Positions 15,568-23,611 of a stretch of DNA of 64,000 bases are shown here, piece by piece; position 1 is the stretch's first letter; the number at the start of each line of letters is the position of its first letter. The notes beneath the pieces are model-generated. The model made no database searches. It was not told the origin of the DNA and saw nothing but the letters and a program-made list of their open reading frames with translations. The position numbers and the translations under genes were made by a program. The DNA is from Mycobacterium conspicuum (GTDB taxonomy: Bacteria; Actinomycetota; Actinomycetes; Mycobacteriales; Mycobacteriaceae), in the NCBI RefSeq assembly GCF_010730195.1, contig NZ_AP022613.1:2914001-2978000 (forward strand), given 5' to 3'.

Positions 15568-16266
15568 ATGGAGAAGGTAATCGCGGTGCTCAGGCGCGCG
15601 GAACCAGATGACGATTGGTGCACCCGCCAGCGCGGCCCGGTGGCCGACGCGCTGTTGGATCTCGGCATCGCCGGGCTGTCGGTCAACGTCCGCGACAGTG
15701 CGGTCACCCACTCACTGATGACGCTGACGACGCTCGATCCACCGGTGGCCGCGGTGGCGAGCCTCTGGACCCAGCAGTGCTACGGCGAACAGACGACGAC
15801 CGCGCTCAAGCTGCTCGGCGCCGAGTGCGAACAACTCGCCGCCTATTTGGTTACCGAATCCGTCCCCTTGCCCGCCCCACTCGAACTCGGCTCTCGCACA
15901 ACGGGTTTGGCGAACATCGCGCTGCTGCGCCGCCCCGACGACCTCGACCAGGCCACCTGGCTGAACCGCTGGCAGCTCAACCACACCCCGGTGGCCATCG
16001 AAACGCAGTCGACCTTCGGCTACACCCAGAACTGGGTGGTGCGAACGCTGACCCCGGACGCACCGGGAATCGCGGGCATCGTCGAGGAGTTGTTCCCCGC
16101 GGAGGCGATCACCGATTTGCAAGCGTTCTTCGGGGCCGCCGACGACAAAGAGCTACAGGATCGGTTAGGCCAAATGATCGCCAGCACTAGCGCATTCGGC
16201 GCCAACGAGAACATCGACACGGTGCCGACCAGTCGCTACGTGCTTAAGGCACCGTTTGAAATGTGA
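15568..16266 (+). CDS. EthD-domain-like protein (Rv1874 homologue)
   Basis: 232 residues. Begins EKVIAVLRRAEPDDDWC and has a second half beginning LANIALLRRPDDLDQATWLNRW, so two dimeric alpha-beta-barrel (EthD-like) modules are likely. RWQLNHTPVAIETQSTFGY is the typical conserved helix-strand. Function unknown. Lies 9 bp after oxyR and 9 bp before the PPOX gene; the pair with its downstream neighbour matches Rv1874-Rv1875 in order and size. Confidence 0.75.
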   Translation: MEKVIAVLRRAEPDDDWCTRQRGPVADALLDLGIAGLSVNVRDSAVTHSLMTLTTLDPPVAAVASLWTQQCYGEQTTTALKLLGAECEQLAAYLVTESVPLPAPLELGSRTTGLANIALLRRPDDLDQATWLNRWQLNHTPVAIETQSTFGYTQNWVVRTLTPDAPGIAGIVEELFPAEAITDLQAFFGAADDKELQDRLGQMIASTSAFGANENIDTVPTSRYVLKAPFEM

Positions 16267-16275
16267 GGGACGCCC

Positions 16276-16719
16276 ATGACGACACTCGATGACGCCGTAT
16301 CGCTGGCGGCAGGGGAGAGCGGCCTCGCGGTCATCTCCACCGTGCGGGCCGACCACACCGTGCAGGCTTCGCTGGTCAACGTGGGCAAGTTGGCGCACCC
16401 GTCCGGCGGCCAGCCGGTCCTGGGCTTCACCACCTACGGCAAGGTCAAACTGGCCAACCTGCGGGCGCGGCCGCAGTTGGCCATCACCTTCCGCAACGGA
16501 TGGCAATGGGCGACCGTCGAGGGCCGCGCCGAATTGGCCGGCCCGGACGACGCGGCGCCGTGGCTCGCCGACGCCGACCAGTTGCGACTGCTGCTGCGTG
16601 AGGTGTTCACGGCCGCGGGCGGCACCCACGACGACTGGCCGGAGTACGACCGCGTGATGGCCAAGGAACGTCGCGCCGTCGTGTTGATCGAGCCCACGCG
16701 GGTTTACAGCAACGGCTGA
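16276..16719 (+). CDS. PPOX-type split-barrel F420-dependent oxidoreductase (Rv1875 homologue)
   Basis: 147 residues, FDOR-B split barrel. Features: SGLAVISTVRADHTVQASLV at the N-terminus, LGFTTYGKVKLANLRARPQL for cofactor phosphate binding, and ITFRNGWQWATVEGRAELAG. Likely reduces a substrate with F420H2 or binds flavin; substrate unknown. 9 bp downstream of the EthD-like gene. Confidence 0.85.
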   Translation: MTTLDDAVSLAAGESGLAVISTVRADHTVQASLVNVGKLAHPSGGQPVLGFTTYGKVKLANLRARPQLAITFRNGWQWATVEGRAELAGPDDAAPWLADADQLRLLLREVFTAAGGTHDDWPEYDRVMAKERRAVVLIEPTRVYSNG

Positions 16720-16723
16720 CGCA

Positions 16724-16758
16724 TTGACTCTTGCGGCCCGCCCTCACCGCAGAGTCAA
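16724..16758. repeat. Short copy of the TTGACTCTGC/GCAGAGTCAA hairpin element
   Basis: 35-bp palindrome whose arms pair along almost their whole length. The arms are TTGACTCTTGCGG (16724-16736) and CCGCAGAGTCAA (16747-16758), complementary except for one bulged T. Its ends match two 59-bp elements at 32012 and 61496. It sits between the PPOX gene and the enoyl-CoA hydratase gene and could act as a weak terminator. Confidence 0.7.
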
Positions 16759-16780
16759 TGCGATCGGTAGGTTGACAGCC

Positions 16781-17536
16781 GTGCTGCAGATCGACGACGA
16801 CAAGCATGTCCGCACCCTCACGCTGAACCGGCCCGAGGCGCTCAACGCCTTCAACGAAGCCCTCTACGACGCGACCGCCGATGCGCTGTTGGCAGCGGCC
16901 GACGACAACGAGGTCGCCGTCGTCTTGCTGACCGGCGCCGGGCGCGCCTTCAGCGCCGGCACCGACCTCGCCGAGATGCAGGCAATGGTCACCGACCCCG
17001 ACTTCAAGCCCGGAAAGCATGGCTTCCGTGGCCTCATCGATGCGCTCAGCGCGTTTCCCAAGCCGCTGATCTGCGCCGTGAACGGCGTCGGGGTGGGCAT
17101 CGGCGCCACCATCCTCGGCTATGCCGACCTGGCGTTCATGTCATCGACGGCGCGGCTGAAATGCCCGTTCACCAGCCTGGGCGTGGCGCCCGAGGCCGCG
17201 TCGTCGTACCTGTTGCCCCAGTTGGTGGGTCGGCAAAACGCCGCCTGGCTGCTGATGTCCTCGGAATGGGTCGATGCCCAGGAGGCCCTCCGGATGGGGT
17301 TGGTCTGGCGGGTGTGCGAGCCGGAGGAATTGCTGCCAGAAGCCCGTCGGCACGCCGAAATCCTTGGCGCACGGCCTATTTCGAGCCTGATGGCGGTCAA
17401 GCACACCATGCTTGAACCGGTGCGTCCGGAGATCGCGGCCGCGACCGCACGAGAAAACGCGCACTTCGCCGAGCTGATGGGAACGCAGGCCAACGCCGCT
17501 GCATTGGCCGATTTCAACAAGGGGCGCGCGAGCTAG
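16781..17536 (+). CDS. Enoyl-CoA hydratase/isomerase family protein
   Basis: Crotonase-fold enzyme, probably acting in fatty acid beta-oxidation. 251 residues from GTG 16781, chosen because GGTAGG lies 9 nt upstream; the longer TTG start at 16724 would lie inside a hairpin. Core motifs: LNRPEALNAFNEALY, GAGRAFSAGTDLAEM (oxyanion loop), AVNGVGVGIGATILGYADLAF, and PFTSLGVAPEAASSYLLPQLVG, where a catalytic Glu is present in PEAASS. Inserted between the Rv1875-like and bfd/bfrA genes. Confidence 0.88.
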   Translation: MLQIDDDKHVRTLTLNRPEALNAFNEALYDATADALLAAADDNEVAVVLLTGAGRAFSAGTDLAEMQAMVTDPDFKPGKHGFRGLIDALSAFPKPLICAVNGVGVGIGATILGYADLAFMSSTARLKCPFTSLGVAPEAASSYLLPQLVGRQNAAWLLMSSEWVDAQEALRMGLVWRVCEPEELLPEARRHAEILGARPISSLMAVKHTMLEPVRPEIAAATARENAHFAELMGTQANAAALADFNKGRAS

Positions 17537-17540
17537 CGAC

Positions 17541-17723
17541 CTAGTGCACGGGCGCGGGCTCGGGCTTACTGGCCGCGATGATCGCCCGCAGCGTGCGTCG
17601 GCACCGTCCGCAGTCGCCGCCCGCGCCGCAGATCGCGGCGACCTCTTTGGAGGTGGACGCGCCGCTGGCGACCGCGTCGGACACGGTCTGGTTGGTGGCC
17701 CCAACACAGAGGCAGACGTACAT
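17541..17723 (-). CDS. bfd: Bacterioferritin-associated ferredoxin (Bfd)
   Basis: Small [2Fe-2S] protein that in other bacteria reduces bacterioferritin to release stored iron. 60 residues. Ligand pattern CLC at 4-6 and CGRC at 38-41, with an additional Cys32, matches the Fer2_BFD domain. Divergent from bfrA; an IdeR-like box ends 34 bp upstream of its ATG, so repression when iron is plentiful is likely. It ends 4 bp from the convergent enoyl-CoA hydratase gene. Confidence 0.92.
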   Translation of the reverse strand: MYVCLCVGATNQTVSDAVASGASTSKEVAAICGAGGDCGRCRRTLRAIIAASKPEPAPVH

Positions 17724-17756
17724 CAGACTCCCATCGCCAAACGCACATCCCGCATG

Positions 17757-17775
17757 TTAGTGGAGTCTAACCTAA
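17757..17775. promoter_or_regulatory. IdeR-type iron box 1 (bfd/bfrA)
   Basis: 19 bp beginning TTAG and ending CTAACCTAA. It agrees with the mycobacterial iron-box consensus TTAGGTTAGGCTAACCTAA at 15 of 19 positions, with the right half perfect. It lies 33 bp upstream of the bfd start, where bound IdeR could block the bfd promoter. Confidence 0.8.
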
Positions 17776-17790
17776 CTCGACAGAATCTGG

Positions 17791-17809
17791 TTAGCCGACC
17801 CTATCCTAA
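17791..17809. promoter_or_regulatory. IdeR-type iron box 2 (bfd/bfrA)
   Basis: Second 19-bp site, TTAG through TCCTAA, matching the iron-box consensus at 13 of 19 positions. Its centre is 34 bp from that of box 1. Paired boxes upstream of ferritin genes are the known arrangement for IdeR activation in M. tuberculosis. It lies 154 bp upstream of the bfrA ATG. Confidence 0.65.
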
Positions 17810-17963
17810 GTCCCCTTCCGTCCCACTGAGCACAGCCAAACCTTGCTGGAAGATTAGAAAAAGGCGTGGCAGAGTGCTGCTACAGCCCCGGCGCGCGCCC
17901 GTGCTCCAGCCCAGCCAGCCGCGCCCGCGGGCCACCTGACGGACTTCACACGGAGGAGTGACC

Positions 17964-18461
17964 ATGCAAGGGGATCCCGACGTTCTGCGCCTGCTCAACG
18001 AGCAACTCACCAGCGAGCTGACCGCCATCAACCAGTACTTCCTGCATTCCAAGATGCAGGAAAACTGGGGCTTCACCGAGCTGGCGGAGTACACCCGCAA
18101 GGAATCCTTCGACGAGATGCGGCACGCCGAGGCGATCACCGACCGCATCCTGCTGCTCGACGGCCTGCCGAACTACCAGCGGCTGTTCTCGCTGCGGATC
18201 GGCCAGACGCTGCGCGAACAGTTCGAGGCCGACCTGGCCATCGAATACGAGGTGATGGAGCGCCTGAAGCCCGGCGTCATCATGTGCCGGGCCAAGCAGG
18301 ACAGCACCAGCGCGTTCCTGCTCGAGCAGATCATTGCCGACGAGGAACAACACATCGACTACCTGGAAACCCAGCTCGAGCTGATGAACAAGCTGGGCGA
18401 GGAGCTCTACTCGGCGCAATGCGTTTCGCGGCCGCCGGGATCGCAAAACTCGCCCGGGTAA
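17964..18461 (+). CDS. bfrA: Bacterioferritin BfrA
   Basis: Haem-containing 24-subunit ferritin that oxidises and stores iron. 165 residues from ATG 17964 with GGAGG 8 nt upstream. All ferroxidase ligands are present at the standard positions: Glu18, Glu51, His54, Glu94, Glu127 and His130, plus haem ligand Met52. The C-terminus is slightly longer than in Rv1876 (tail RPPGSQNSPG). The MFS gene follows after 12 bp, so some co-transcription is likely. Confidence 0.98.
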   Translation: MQGDPDVLRLLNEQLTSELTAINQYFLHSKMQENWGFTELAEYTRKESFDEMRHAEAITDRILLLDGLPNYQRLFSLRIGQTLREQFEADLAIEYEVMERLKPGVIMCRAKQDSTSAFLLEQIIADEEQHIDYLETQLELMNKLGEELYSAQCVSRPPGSQNSPG

Positions 18462-18473
18462 TCTCCGGAGGAG

Positions 18474-20567
18474 ATGACAAGCCCGAGAGCCGCGGCAAAT
18501 ACCCCCGCCGCGCCAGCTAGCCCCGTTGGTGCTCGAGGATCCGGCAGCGCGCCGATCAGCCCGCAACGTCGCAACCTCATCTTTGTGGCGATCGTGCTGG
18601 GCATGCTGCTCGCGGCGCTGGACCAGACGATCGTCGCGACCGCGCTGCCAACCATCGTCGCCAACCTGGGCGACGCCGGCCATCAGTCGTGGGTCGTCAC
18701 CAGCTACCTGTTGGCCTCGACGGTCGTCACCGCGCTGGTCGGCAAGCTCGGCGACCTGTTCGGCCGCAAACGGGTGTTCCAGGCCGGGGTGCTGTTCTTC
18801 GTCGTCGGGTCGGCCTTGTGCGGGCTGGCCCAGTCGATGGCCATGCTGGTCGGGGCGCGGGCACTGCAGGGGATCGGCGGCGGCGCGATCACCGTGACCG
18901 CCAGCGCGCTGATCGGTGAGGTCGTCCCGCTCCGCGAGCGCGGCCGCTACCAGGGGATCTTGGGTGCGGTGTTTGGAGTCACGACCGTCATCGGACCGTT
19001 GTTGGGTGGCTACTTCACCGATTATCTGACCTGGCGCTGGGCGTTCTGGGTGAACGTGCCGATCTCGGCGGTGGTCATCGTGGTGGCGGCGGCGGCCATT
19101 CCGGAGCTGACCGCCGCGACGAAGCCGGTCATCGACTACGCCGGGATCGCGCTGGTGGGCCTGGGCGCGGCCGGCCTGACCCTGGCCACCAGCTGGGGCG
19201 GCACCCTCTACCCGTGGGGATCGCCGACGATCGTCGGGTTGTTCGCCGGCTCGGCCGTCGCGCTCGGCGCCTTCGTCTGGGTGGAAAGCCGTGCGGAGCA
19301 ACCGATCCTGCCGACCCGGCTGTTCGGCAGTCCGGTATTCACCGTGTGCTGCGTGCTGTCGTTCGTGGTCGGCTTCGCCATGTTGGGCGCGATGACGTTC
19401 CTGCCGACGTACATGCAGTACGTGGACGGCGTCTCGGCCACCACCTCAGGTCTGCGCACCCTGCCGATGGTGGTGGGGATGCTGATCATGTCGACCGGCA
19501 GCGGCACCCTGGTCGGTCGAACCGGCCGCTACAAGATCTTCCCGGTGGTTGGCACCGCGCTGATGGCGCTGGCGTTCCTGCTGATGTCGCGGATGGACCC
19601 GTCCACCTCGGCGCTGGTGCAGTCGGTGTTCCTCGTCGTGCTGGGCGCCGGAATCGGGCTGTCCATGCAGGTGCTGGTCCTCATCGTGCAGAACACGTCC
19701 GACTTCGACGACCTCGGCGTCGCCACCTCGGGCGTGACGTTCTTCCGCACCATCGGCAGCTCGTTCGGCGCCGCGATATTCGGCTCGCTGTTCTCCAACT
19801 TCCTCAAAGATCGGATCGGTCCGGCGCTGGCCGCCAGCCACGTGGCCCCGTCCGCGGTCGCGTCTCCCGGAGCCCTGCACCGACAGCCGCAGAGCGTGGC
19901 GGCGCCCATCGTGGGTGCCTACGCCGATTCCCTCAGCCAGGTGTTTCTGTGCGCGGCGCCGGTCGCCCTGCTCGGTTTCGTGCTGGCTTTGTTCCTGCGC
20001 GAAGTGCCGCTGCGCGACATCCACAACAGCGCAGTCGATCTCGGCGACGGGTTCGGCATGCCGACCACCGACACCCCGGAACGCATGCTGGAGAATGCGA
20101 TCGCCCGCATGTTGCGCGGCGCCCCCGGGATGCGGTTGCGCAGCATCGCCATGCGGCCCGACTGCCGCCTCGACGTCGCGGGACTTTGGGGCGTGATGCG
20201 GATCTACCGCTTCGGCCAGATGTACGGGACGGCCCGGCTCAGCGACATCGGCGACTCGCTGCGCATACCCTTCGAGGTCCTCGAACCCACCTTCGCGCGG
20301 TTGGTAAGCACCGGATTTGCGCAGCGCGACGGCGATCAGATGTGGCTGACACCATCCGGCGCCCAGCAGGTCGACTACGTCTATTCGTTGCTGTTGGCCT
20401 GGATCGGCGACAAGCTGGCCCGCTCGCCCAGCTTCGCCGGCCGCCCGGACCGCGGCGCGATCGAAGCCGCCCTGCAACACATCGCGCATCGAGTTCTGGC
20501 CCAACGTGATTGGCACGACGAACCGCCGACACAGGTCCTGACCGCGGGGAAACGCGAACACGCGTGA
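18474..20567 (+). CDS. DHA2-type MFS drug transporter with C-terminal winged-helix-like domain (Rv1877 orthologue)
   Basis: 697 residues, ATG with GGAGGAG upstream. Residues 35-510 form about 14 membrane helices of a proton-driven multidrug exporter. Motif A GKLGDLFGRKRVF and motif C VIGPLLGGYFTD are both clear, and LDQTIVATALPTI is the typical helix 1 signature. Residues 530-697 are soluble and resemble a MarR-like winged helix (RIYRFGQMYGTARLSDIGDS, GFAQRDGDQMWLTPSGAQQV). The protein may couple sensing and transport. Follows bfrA as in M. tuberculosis. Confidence 0.92.
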   Translation: MTSPRAAANTPAAPASPVGARGSGSAPISPQRRNLIFVAIVLGMLLAALDQTIVATALPTIVANLGDAGHQSWVVTSYLLASTVVTALVGKLGDLFGRKRVFQAGVLFFVVGSALCGLAQSMAMLVGARALQGIGGGAITVTASALIGEVVPLRERGRYQGILGAVFGVTTVIGPLLGGYFTDYLTWRWAFWVNVPISAVVIVVAAAAIPELTAATKPVIDYAGIALVGLGAAGLTLATSWGGTLYPWGSPTIVGLFAGSAVALGAFVWVESRAEQPILPTRLFGSPVFTVCCVLSFVVGFAMLGAMTFLPTYMQYVDGVSATTSGLRTLPMVVGMLIMSTGSGTLVGRTGRYKIFPVVGTALMALAFLLMSRMDPSTSALVQSVFLVVLGAGIGLSMQVLVLIVQNTSDFDDLGVATSGVTFFRTIGSSFGAAIFGSLFSNFLKDRIGPALAASHVAPSAVASPGALHRQPQSVAAPIVGAYADSLSQVFLCAAPVALLGFVLALFLREVPLRDIHNSAVDLGDGFGMPTTDTPERMLENAIARMLRGAPGMRLRSIAMRPDCRLDVAGLWGVMRIYRFGQMYGTARLSDIGDSLRIPFEVLEPTFARLVSTGFAQRDGDQMWLTPSGAQQVDYVYSLLLAWIGDKLARSPSFAGRPDRGAIEAALQHIAHRVLAQRDWHDEPPTQVLTAGKREHA

Positions 20568-20589
20568 GGCGCGGTTGTACCATCACGCC

Positions 20590-21084
20590 ATGAGCCGAAT
20601 CGGATCGTTCGCTGACGACGACGTTTACAGCTGGGCTGCGAAATCCCCTGACCTCGGCGGCGCGATCGCCAACTTCAGTCAGGCGGTCTACACCAAGAAC
20701 CGGCTGCCGATGCGCACCCGCGAACTCGCCCGGGCGGTGATCGCCCAGGACAACGAATGCGTCGTGTGCGCCAACACCCGCGACGCCGACGGGCCGGCCG
20801 CCGGTGTCGACGAAGCGCTCTACGAGCACGTGCTGGAGTGGCGCACCTGGCCGGGCTACAGCGAACAGGAGCGCCTGGCAGCCGAATTCGCCCACCGGTT
20901 CGCCACCGAACACACCAAGCTGCGCGACGACGAGGACTTCTGGAGCCGATGCAGCGAGCACTTCTCCGAAGAGCTGCTCGCCGACCTGGCGATGTCGTGC
21001 GCGCTGTGGGTCGGCATGGGACGGATGCTGCGCACCCTCGACATCGGCCAGGCCTGCAAGCTGACGCTGCCCAGCCGCGCCTGA
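20590..21084 (+). CDS. Carboxymuconolactone decarboxylase / AhpD-fold protein
   Basis: 164 residues from ATG 20590. AhpD-like fold with redox pair in QDNECVVCANTRD (CxxC, about residues 58-61); the usual downstream His is replaced by Asn-Thr, so a peroxidase relay is uncertain. C-terminal LADLAMSCALWVGMGRMLRTL is the conserved last helix. It ends 29 bp upstream of glnA3. It shares architecture with the protein at 62713-63195. Confidence 0.85.
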   Translation: MSRIGSFADDDVYSWAAKSPDLGGAIANFSQAVYTKNRLPMRTRELARAVIAQDNECVVCANTRDADGPAAGVDEALYEHVLEWRTWPGYSEQERLAAEFAHRFATEHTKLRDDEDFWSRCSEHFSEELLADLAMSCALWVGMGRMLRTLDIGQACKLTLPSRA

Positions 21085-21113
21085 CCCCCCTTTCCAAGCT
21101 CAAGCGTCCATCT

Positions 21114-22460
21114 ATGACCGCCACGCCCCTGGCCACGGCGGCAATCGGTCAACTCGAGGCCGAGGGCGTCGACACCGTGATCGGCACCGCCGTCAATCCC
21201 GCCGGGCTCACCCAGGCGAAGACGGTCCCGATCCGCCGCACCAACACGTTCGCCAATCCGGGCCTGGGCGCCAGTCCGTCGTGGCATGCCTTCGTCATCG
21301 ACCAGACCGGCATCGCCGACGTCGTCCCCGTCATCGGCGACCAGCGCCTGCGTATCGACCTATCGGCCTTGCGCATCATTGGCGACGGGCTGGCGTGGGC
21401 GCCGGCCTCCTTTTTCGAGCAGGACGGCACACCCGTGCCGGAGTGCAGCCGCGGAACCCTCGGCCGGATCGAGGCGGCGCTCGCGCAAGCCGGCATCGAG
21501 GCGCTGATCGGCCACGAAATCGAGTTCCTCCTGGTGGATCCCGACGGCGGCCGGCTGCGTTCGGCGCTGTGGACGCAGTACGGCCTGGTCGGCGTGCTCG
21601 AGCACGAAGCGTTCATCCGCGATGTTCACGCCGCGGCCGTCACGGCCGGGGTGGGGATCGAGCAGTTTCATCCCGAGTACGCGGCCAACCAGTTCGAGAT
21701 CTCGCTGTCACCGCTGGCACCGGTGGCGGCCGCCGACCAGCTGGCGTTGACTCGGCTCATCATCAGCCGTGTCGCGCGCCGACACGGGCTGCGCGTCAGC
21801 CTGTCGCCGGCGCCTTTCGCCGGCAACGTGGGATCGGGTGCGCACCAGCACTTCTCGCTGAGCTCGGCCGACGGCCCGCTCTTTTCCGGCGGGACGGGCG
21901 CGGTGGGCATGACGGCGGCGGGGGAGCACGCGGTGGCGGGCATCGTGCGCGGGCTGCCCGAAGCTCAGGCGGTGCTGTGCGGCTCGATCGTGTCCGGTTT
22001 GCGGATGCAACCCAGCAACTGGGCCGGGGTCTATGCCTGTTGGGGCACGGAGAACCGGGAGGCGGCGGTGCGAATCGTCAGGGGCGGCCCGGGCACCGCG
22101 TACGGCGGCAATGTCGAGGTACGCATCGTCGACCCGTCGGCGAACCCGTATTTCGCGTCCGCGGCGATCCTCGGCCTGGCGCTGGAGGGAATTCGAGACA
22201 AGGCCGCGCTGCCGCCGGAGGCGACGCAGGATCCGGCGAGCCTGCCCGAAGCGGAGCGCGACGCGGCGGGGATCGTGCGCCTACCGGATAGCCAGCCCGA
22301 ATCCATTGCCGCACTGGATGGTTCGAAGCGACTGCGGAGCATCCTGGGGGATGCGGCCGTCGACATGGTGATCGCGGTACGCGGTGAGGAGCACAAGCGT
22401 TACAGCGATCTGGAACCCGAACAGCTGGCGGACAAGTTCCGGATGGCTTGGAGCTTGTGA
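21114..22460 (+). CDS. glnA3: Glutamine synthetase-family enzyme GlnA3
   Basis: 448 residues, near the 450 of M. tuberculosis GlnA3 (Rv1878). The GS catalytic region is recognisable: IEALIGHEIEFLLV (metal-binding Glu), FHPEYAANQFEISLSPL, GNVGSGAHQHFSLS and ENREAAVRIV. Sequence is divergent from GlnA1; homologues in actinobacteria act as gamma-glutamylpolyamine synthetases, so a polyamine role is an alternative to glutamine synthesis. The start ATG 21114 has no strong ribosome site. Three tandem GAGCGCTTGT repeats cover its stop codon. Confidence 0.9.
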   Translation: MTATPLATAAIGQLEAEGVDTVIGTAVNPAGLTQAKTVPIRRTNTFANPGLGASPSWHAFVIDQTGIADVVPVIGDQRLRIDLSALRIIGDGLAWAPASFFEQDGTPVPECSRGTLGRIEAALAQAGIEALIGHEIEFLLVDPDGGRLRSALWTQYGLVGVLEHEAFIRDVHAAAVTAGVGIEQFHPEYAANQFEISLSPLAPVAAADQLALTRLIISRVARRHGLRVSLSPAPFAGNVGSGAHQHFSLSSADGPLFSGGTGAVGMTAAGEHAVAGIVRGLPEAQAVLCGSIVSGLRMQPSNWAGVYACWGTENREAAVRIVRGGPGTAYGGNVEVRIVDPSANPYFASAAILGLALEGIRDKAALPPEATQDPASLPEAERDAAGIVRLPDSQPESIAALDGSKRLRSILGDAAVDMVIAVRGEEHKRYSDLEPEQLADKFRMAWSL

Positions 22461-22482
22461 GCGCTTGTGAGCGCTTGTGAGC
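22449..22482. repeat. 10-bp tandem repeat at the glnA3-amidohydrolase junction
   Basis: About three copies of the unit GAGCGCTTGT run across the glnA3 stop codon and up to the GTG start of the next gene. Copy number changes here would alter the spacing, and possibly the coupling, of the two genes. Confidence 0.75.
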
Positions 22483-23580
22483 GCACTGGCGACGCATATC
22501 GACGAGGTCGCGCTGATCGACCAGCATGTGCACGGGTGCTGGTTAACCACGGGGGACAGGCGCCGGTTTGAGAACGCGCTGAACGAGGCCAACACCGAAC
22601 CGTTGGCCGACTTCGACTCCGCGTTCGATTCACAGCTCGGCTTCGCCGTCAGGGCCCACTGCGCACCCATCCTCGGTTTGCCGAAACACGTTGATCCGCA
22701 GCATTATTGGGAACGCCGCAGTGAATTCACTGAAGCCGAGCTGGCCCGGATGTTCCTGCCAGCCGCCGGTGTGTCGGACTGGTTGGTGGACACCGGCATC
22801 GGTCCCGACGTGACGGACGTGGCGGCCATGGCCGAACTGTCCGGCGGCCGCGCACACGAGGTGGTCCGGCTCGAGCAGGTCGCCGAGCAGGCGGCGCGGG
22901 CGTCGGGAGATTACGCGCAAGCCTTCGGCGAAATCCTGGCAGACCGCGCGGCCCGTGCGGTCGGCACCAAATCCATCCTGGCCTACCGCGGCGGGTTCGA
23001 CGGCGACCTGTCCGAACCATCGGCGGCCGAAGTCGCCGACGCCGCCGCCCGGTGGCGCGACCGCGGCGGTGTCCGGCTCGACGATCGGGTGTTGCTGCGC
23101 TTCGGGCTGCACCAGGCGCTGCGGCAGGGCAAGCCGTTGCAATTCCATGTGGGCTTGGGCGATCGGGACTGTGATCTGCACAAGACCAATCCGCTCCACC
23201 TGCTTGACTTCCTGCGGCGGTCCGGTGACACCCCGATCGTGTTGCTGCACTGCTACCCGTATCAGCGCGAGGCGGGCTATTTGGCGCAGGCCTTCAACAA
23301 CGTGTATCTCGACGGCGGGTTGAGCGTGAACTACCTCGGGGCTCGCGCGCCCGCATTCATCGGTTCCCTGCTGGAACTGGCGCCGTTTCGCAAGGTTCTC
23401 TACTCGTCGGACGGCTATGGCCCCGCGGAGCTGCACTACCTCGGTGCCGCCTTGTGGCGCAACGGCATTCGCCGCACCCTGCGGGGGTTTGTCGAGGACG
23501 GCGACTGGAGCGAAGCGGACGCCATGCGGGTGGTCGATCTGATCGCCCGCGACAACGCCGCCCGCCTTTACCGCGTTTGA
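22477..23580 (+). CDS. Amidohydrolase (Rv1879 orthologue)
   Basis: 367 residues. Metal-dependent hydrolase of the TIM-barrel superfamily: DQHVHG metal site at 15-20, FHVGLGDRDCDLHKTNPLHL near 225, LLHCYPYQREAGYLAQ, and SSDGYGPAELH for the last metal Asp. Predicted to act on an amide or related bond, perhaps gamma-glutamyl compounds given its place behind glnA3. GTG start; alternative GTG codons in the tandem repeat are out of frame. Confidence 0.88.
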   Translation: MSALATHIDEVALIDQHVHGCWLTTGDRRRFENALNEANTEPLADFDSAFDSQLGFAVRAHCAPILGLPKHVDPQHYWERRSEFTEAELARMFLPAAGVSDWLVDTGIGPDVTDVAAMAELSGGRAHEVVRLEQVAEQAARASGDYAQAFGEILADRAARAVGTKSILAYRGGFDGDLSEPSAAEVADAAARWRDRGGVRLDDRVLLRFGLHQALRQGKPLQFHVGLGDRDCDLHKTNPLHLLDFLRRSGDTPIVLLHCYPYQREAGYLAQAFNNVYLDGGLSVNYLGARAPAFIGSLLELAPFRKVLYSSDGYGPAELHYLGAALWRNGIRRTLRGFVEDGDWSEADAMRVVDLIARDNAARLYRV

Positions 23581-23611
23581 CCTCAGGTTGTACCGGGGTA
23601 TATAGGCGCTT

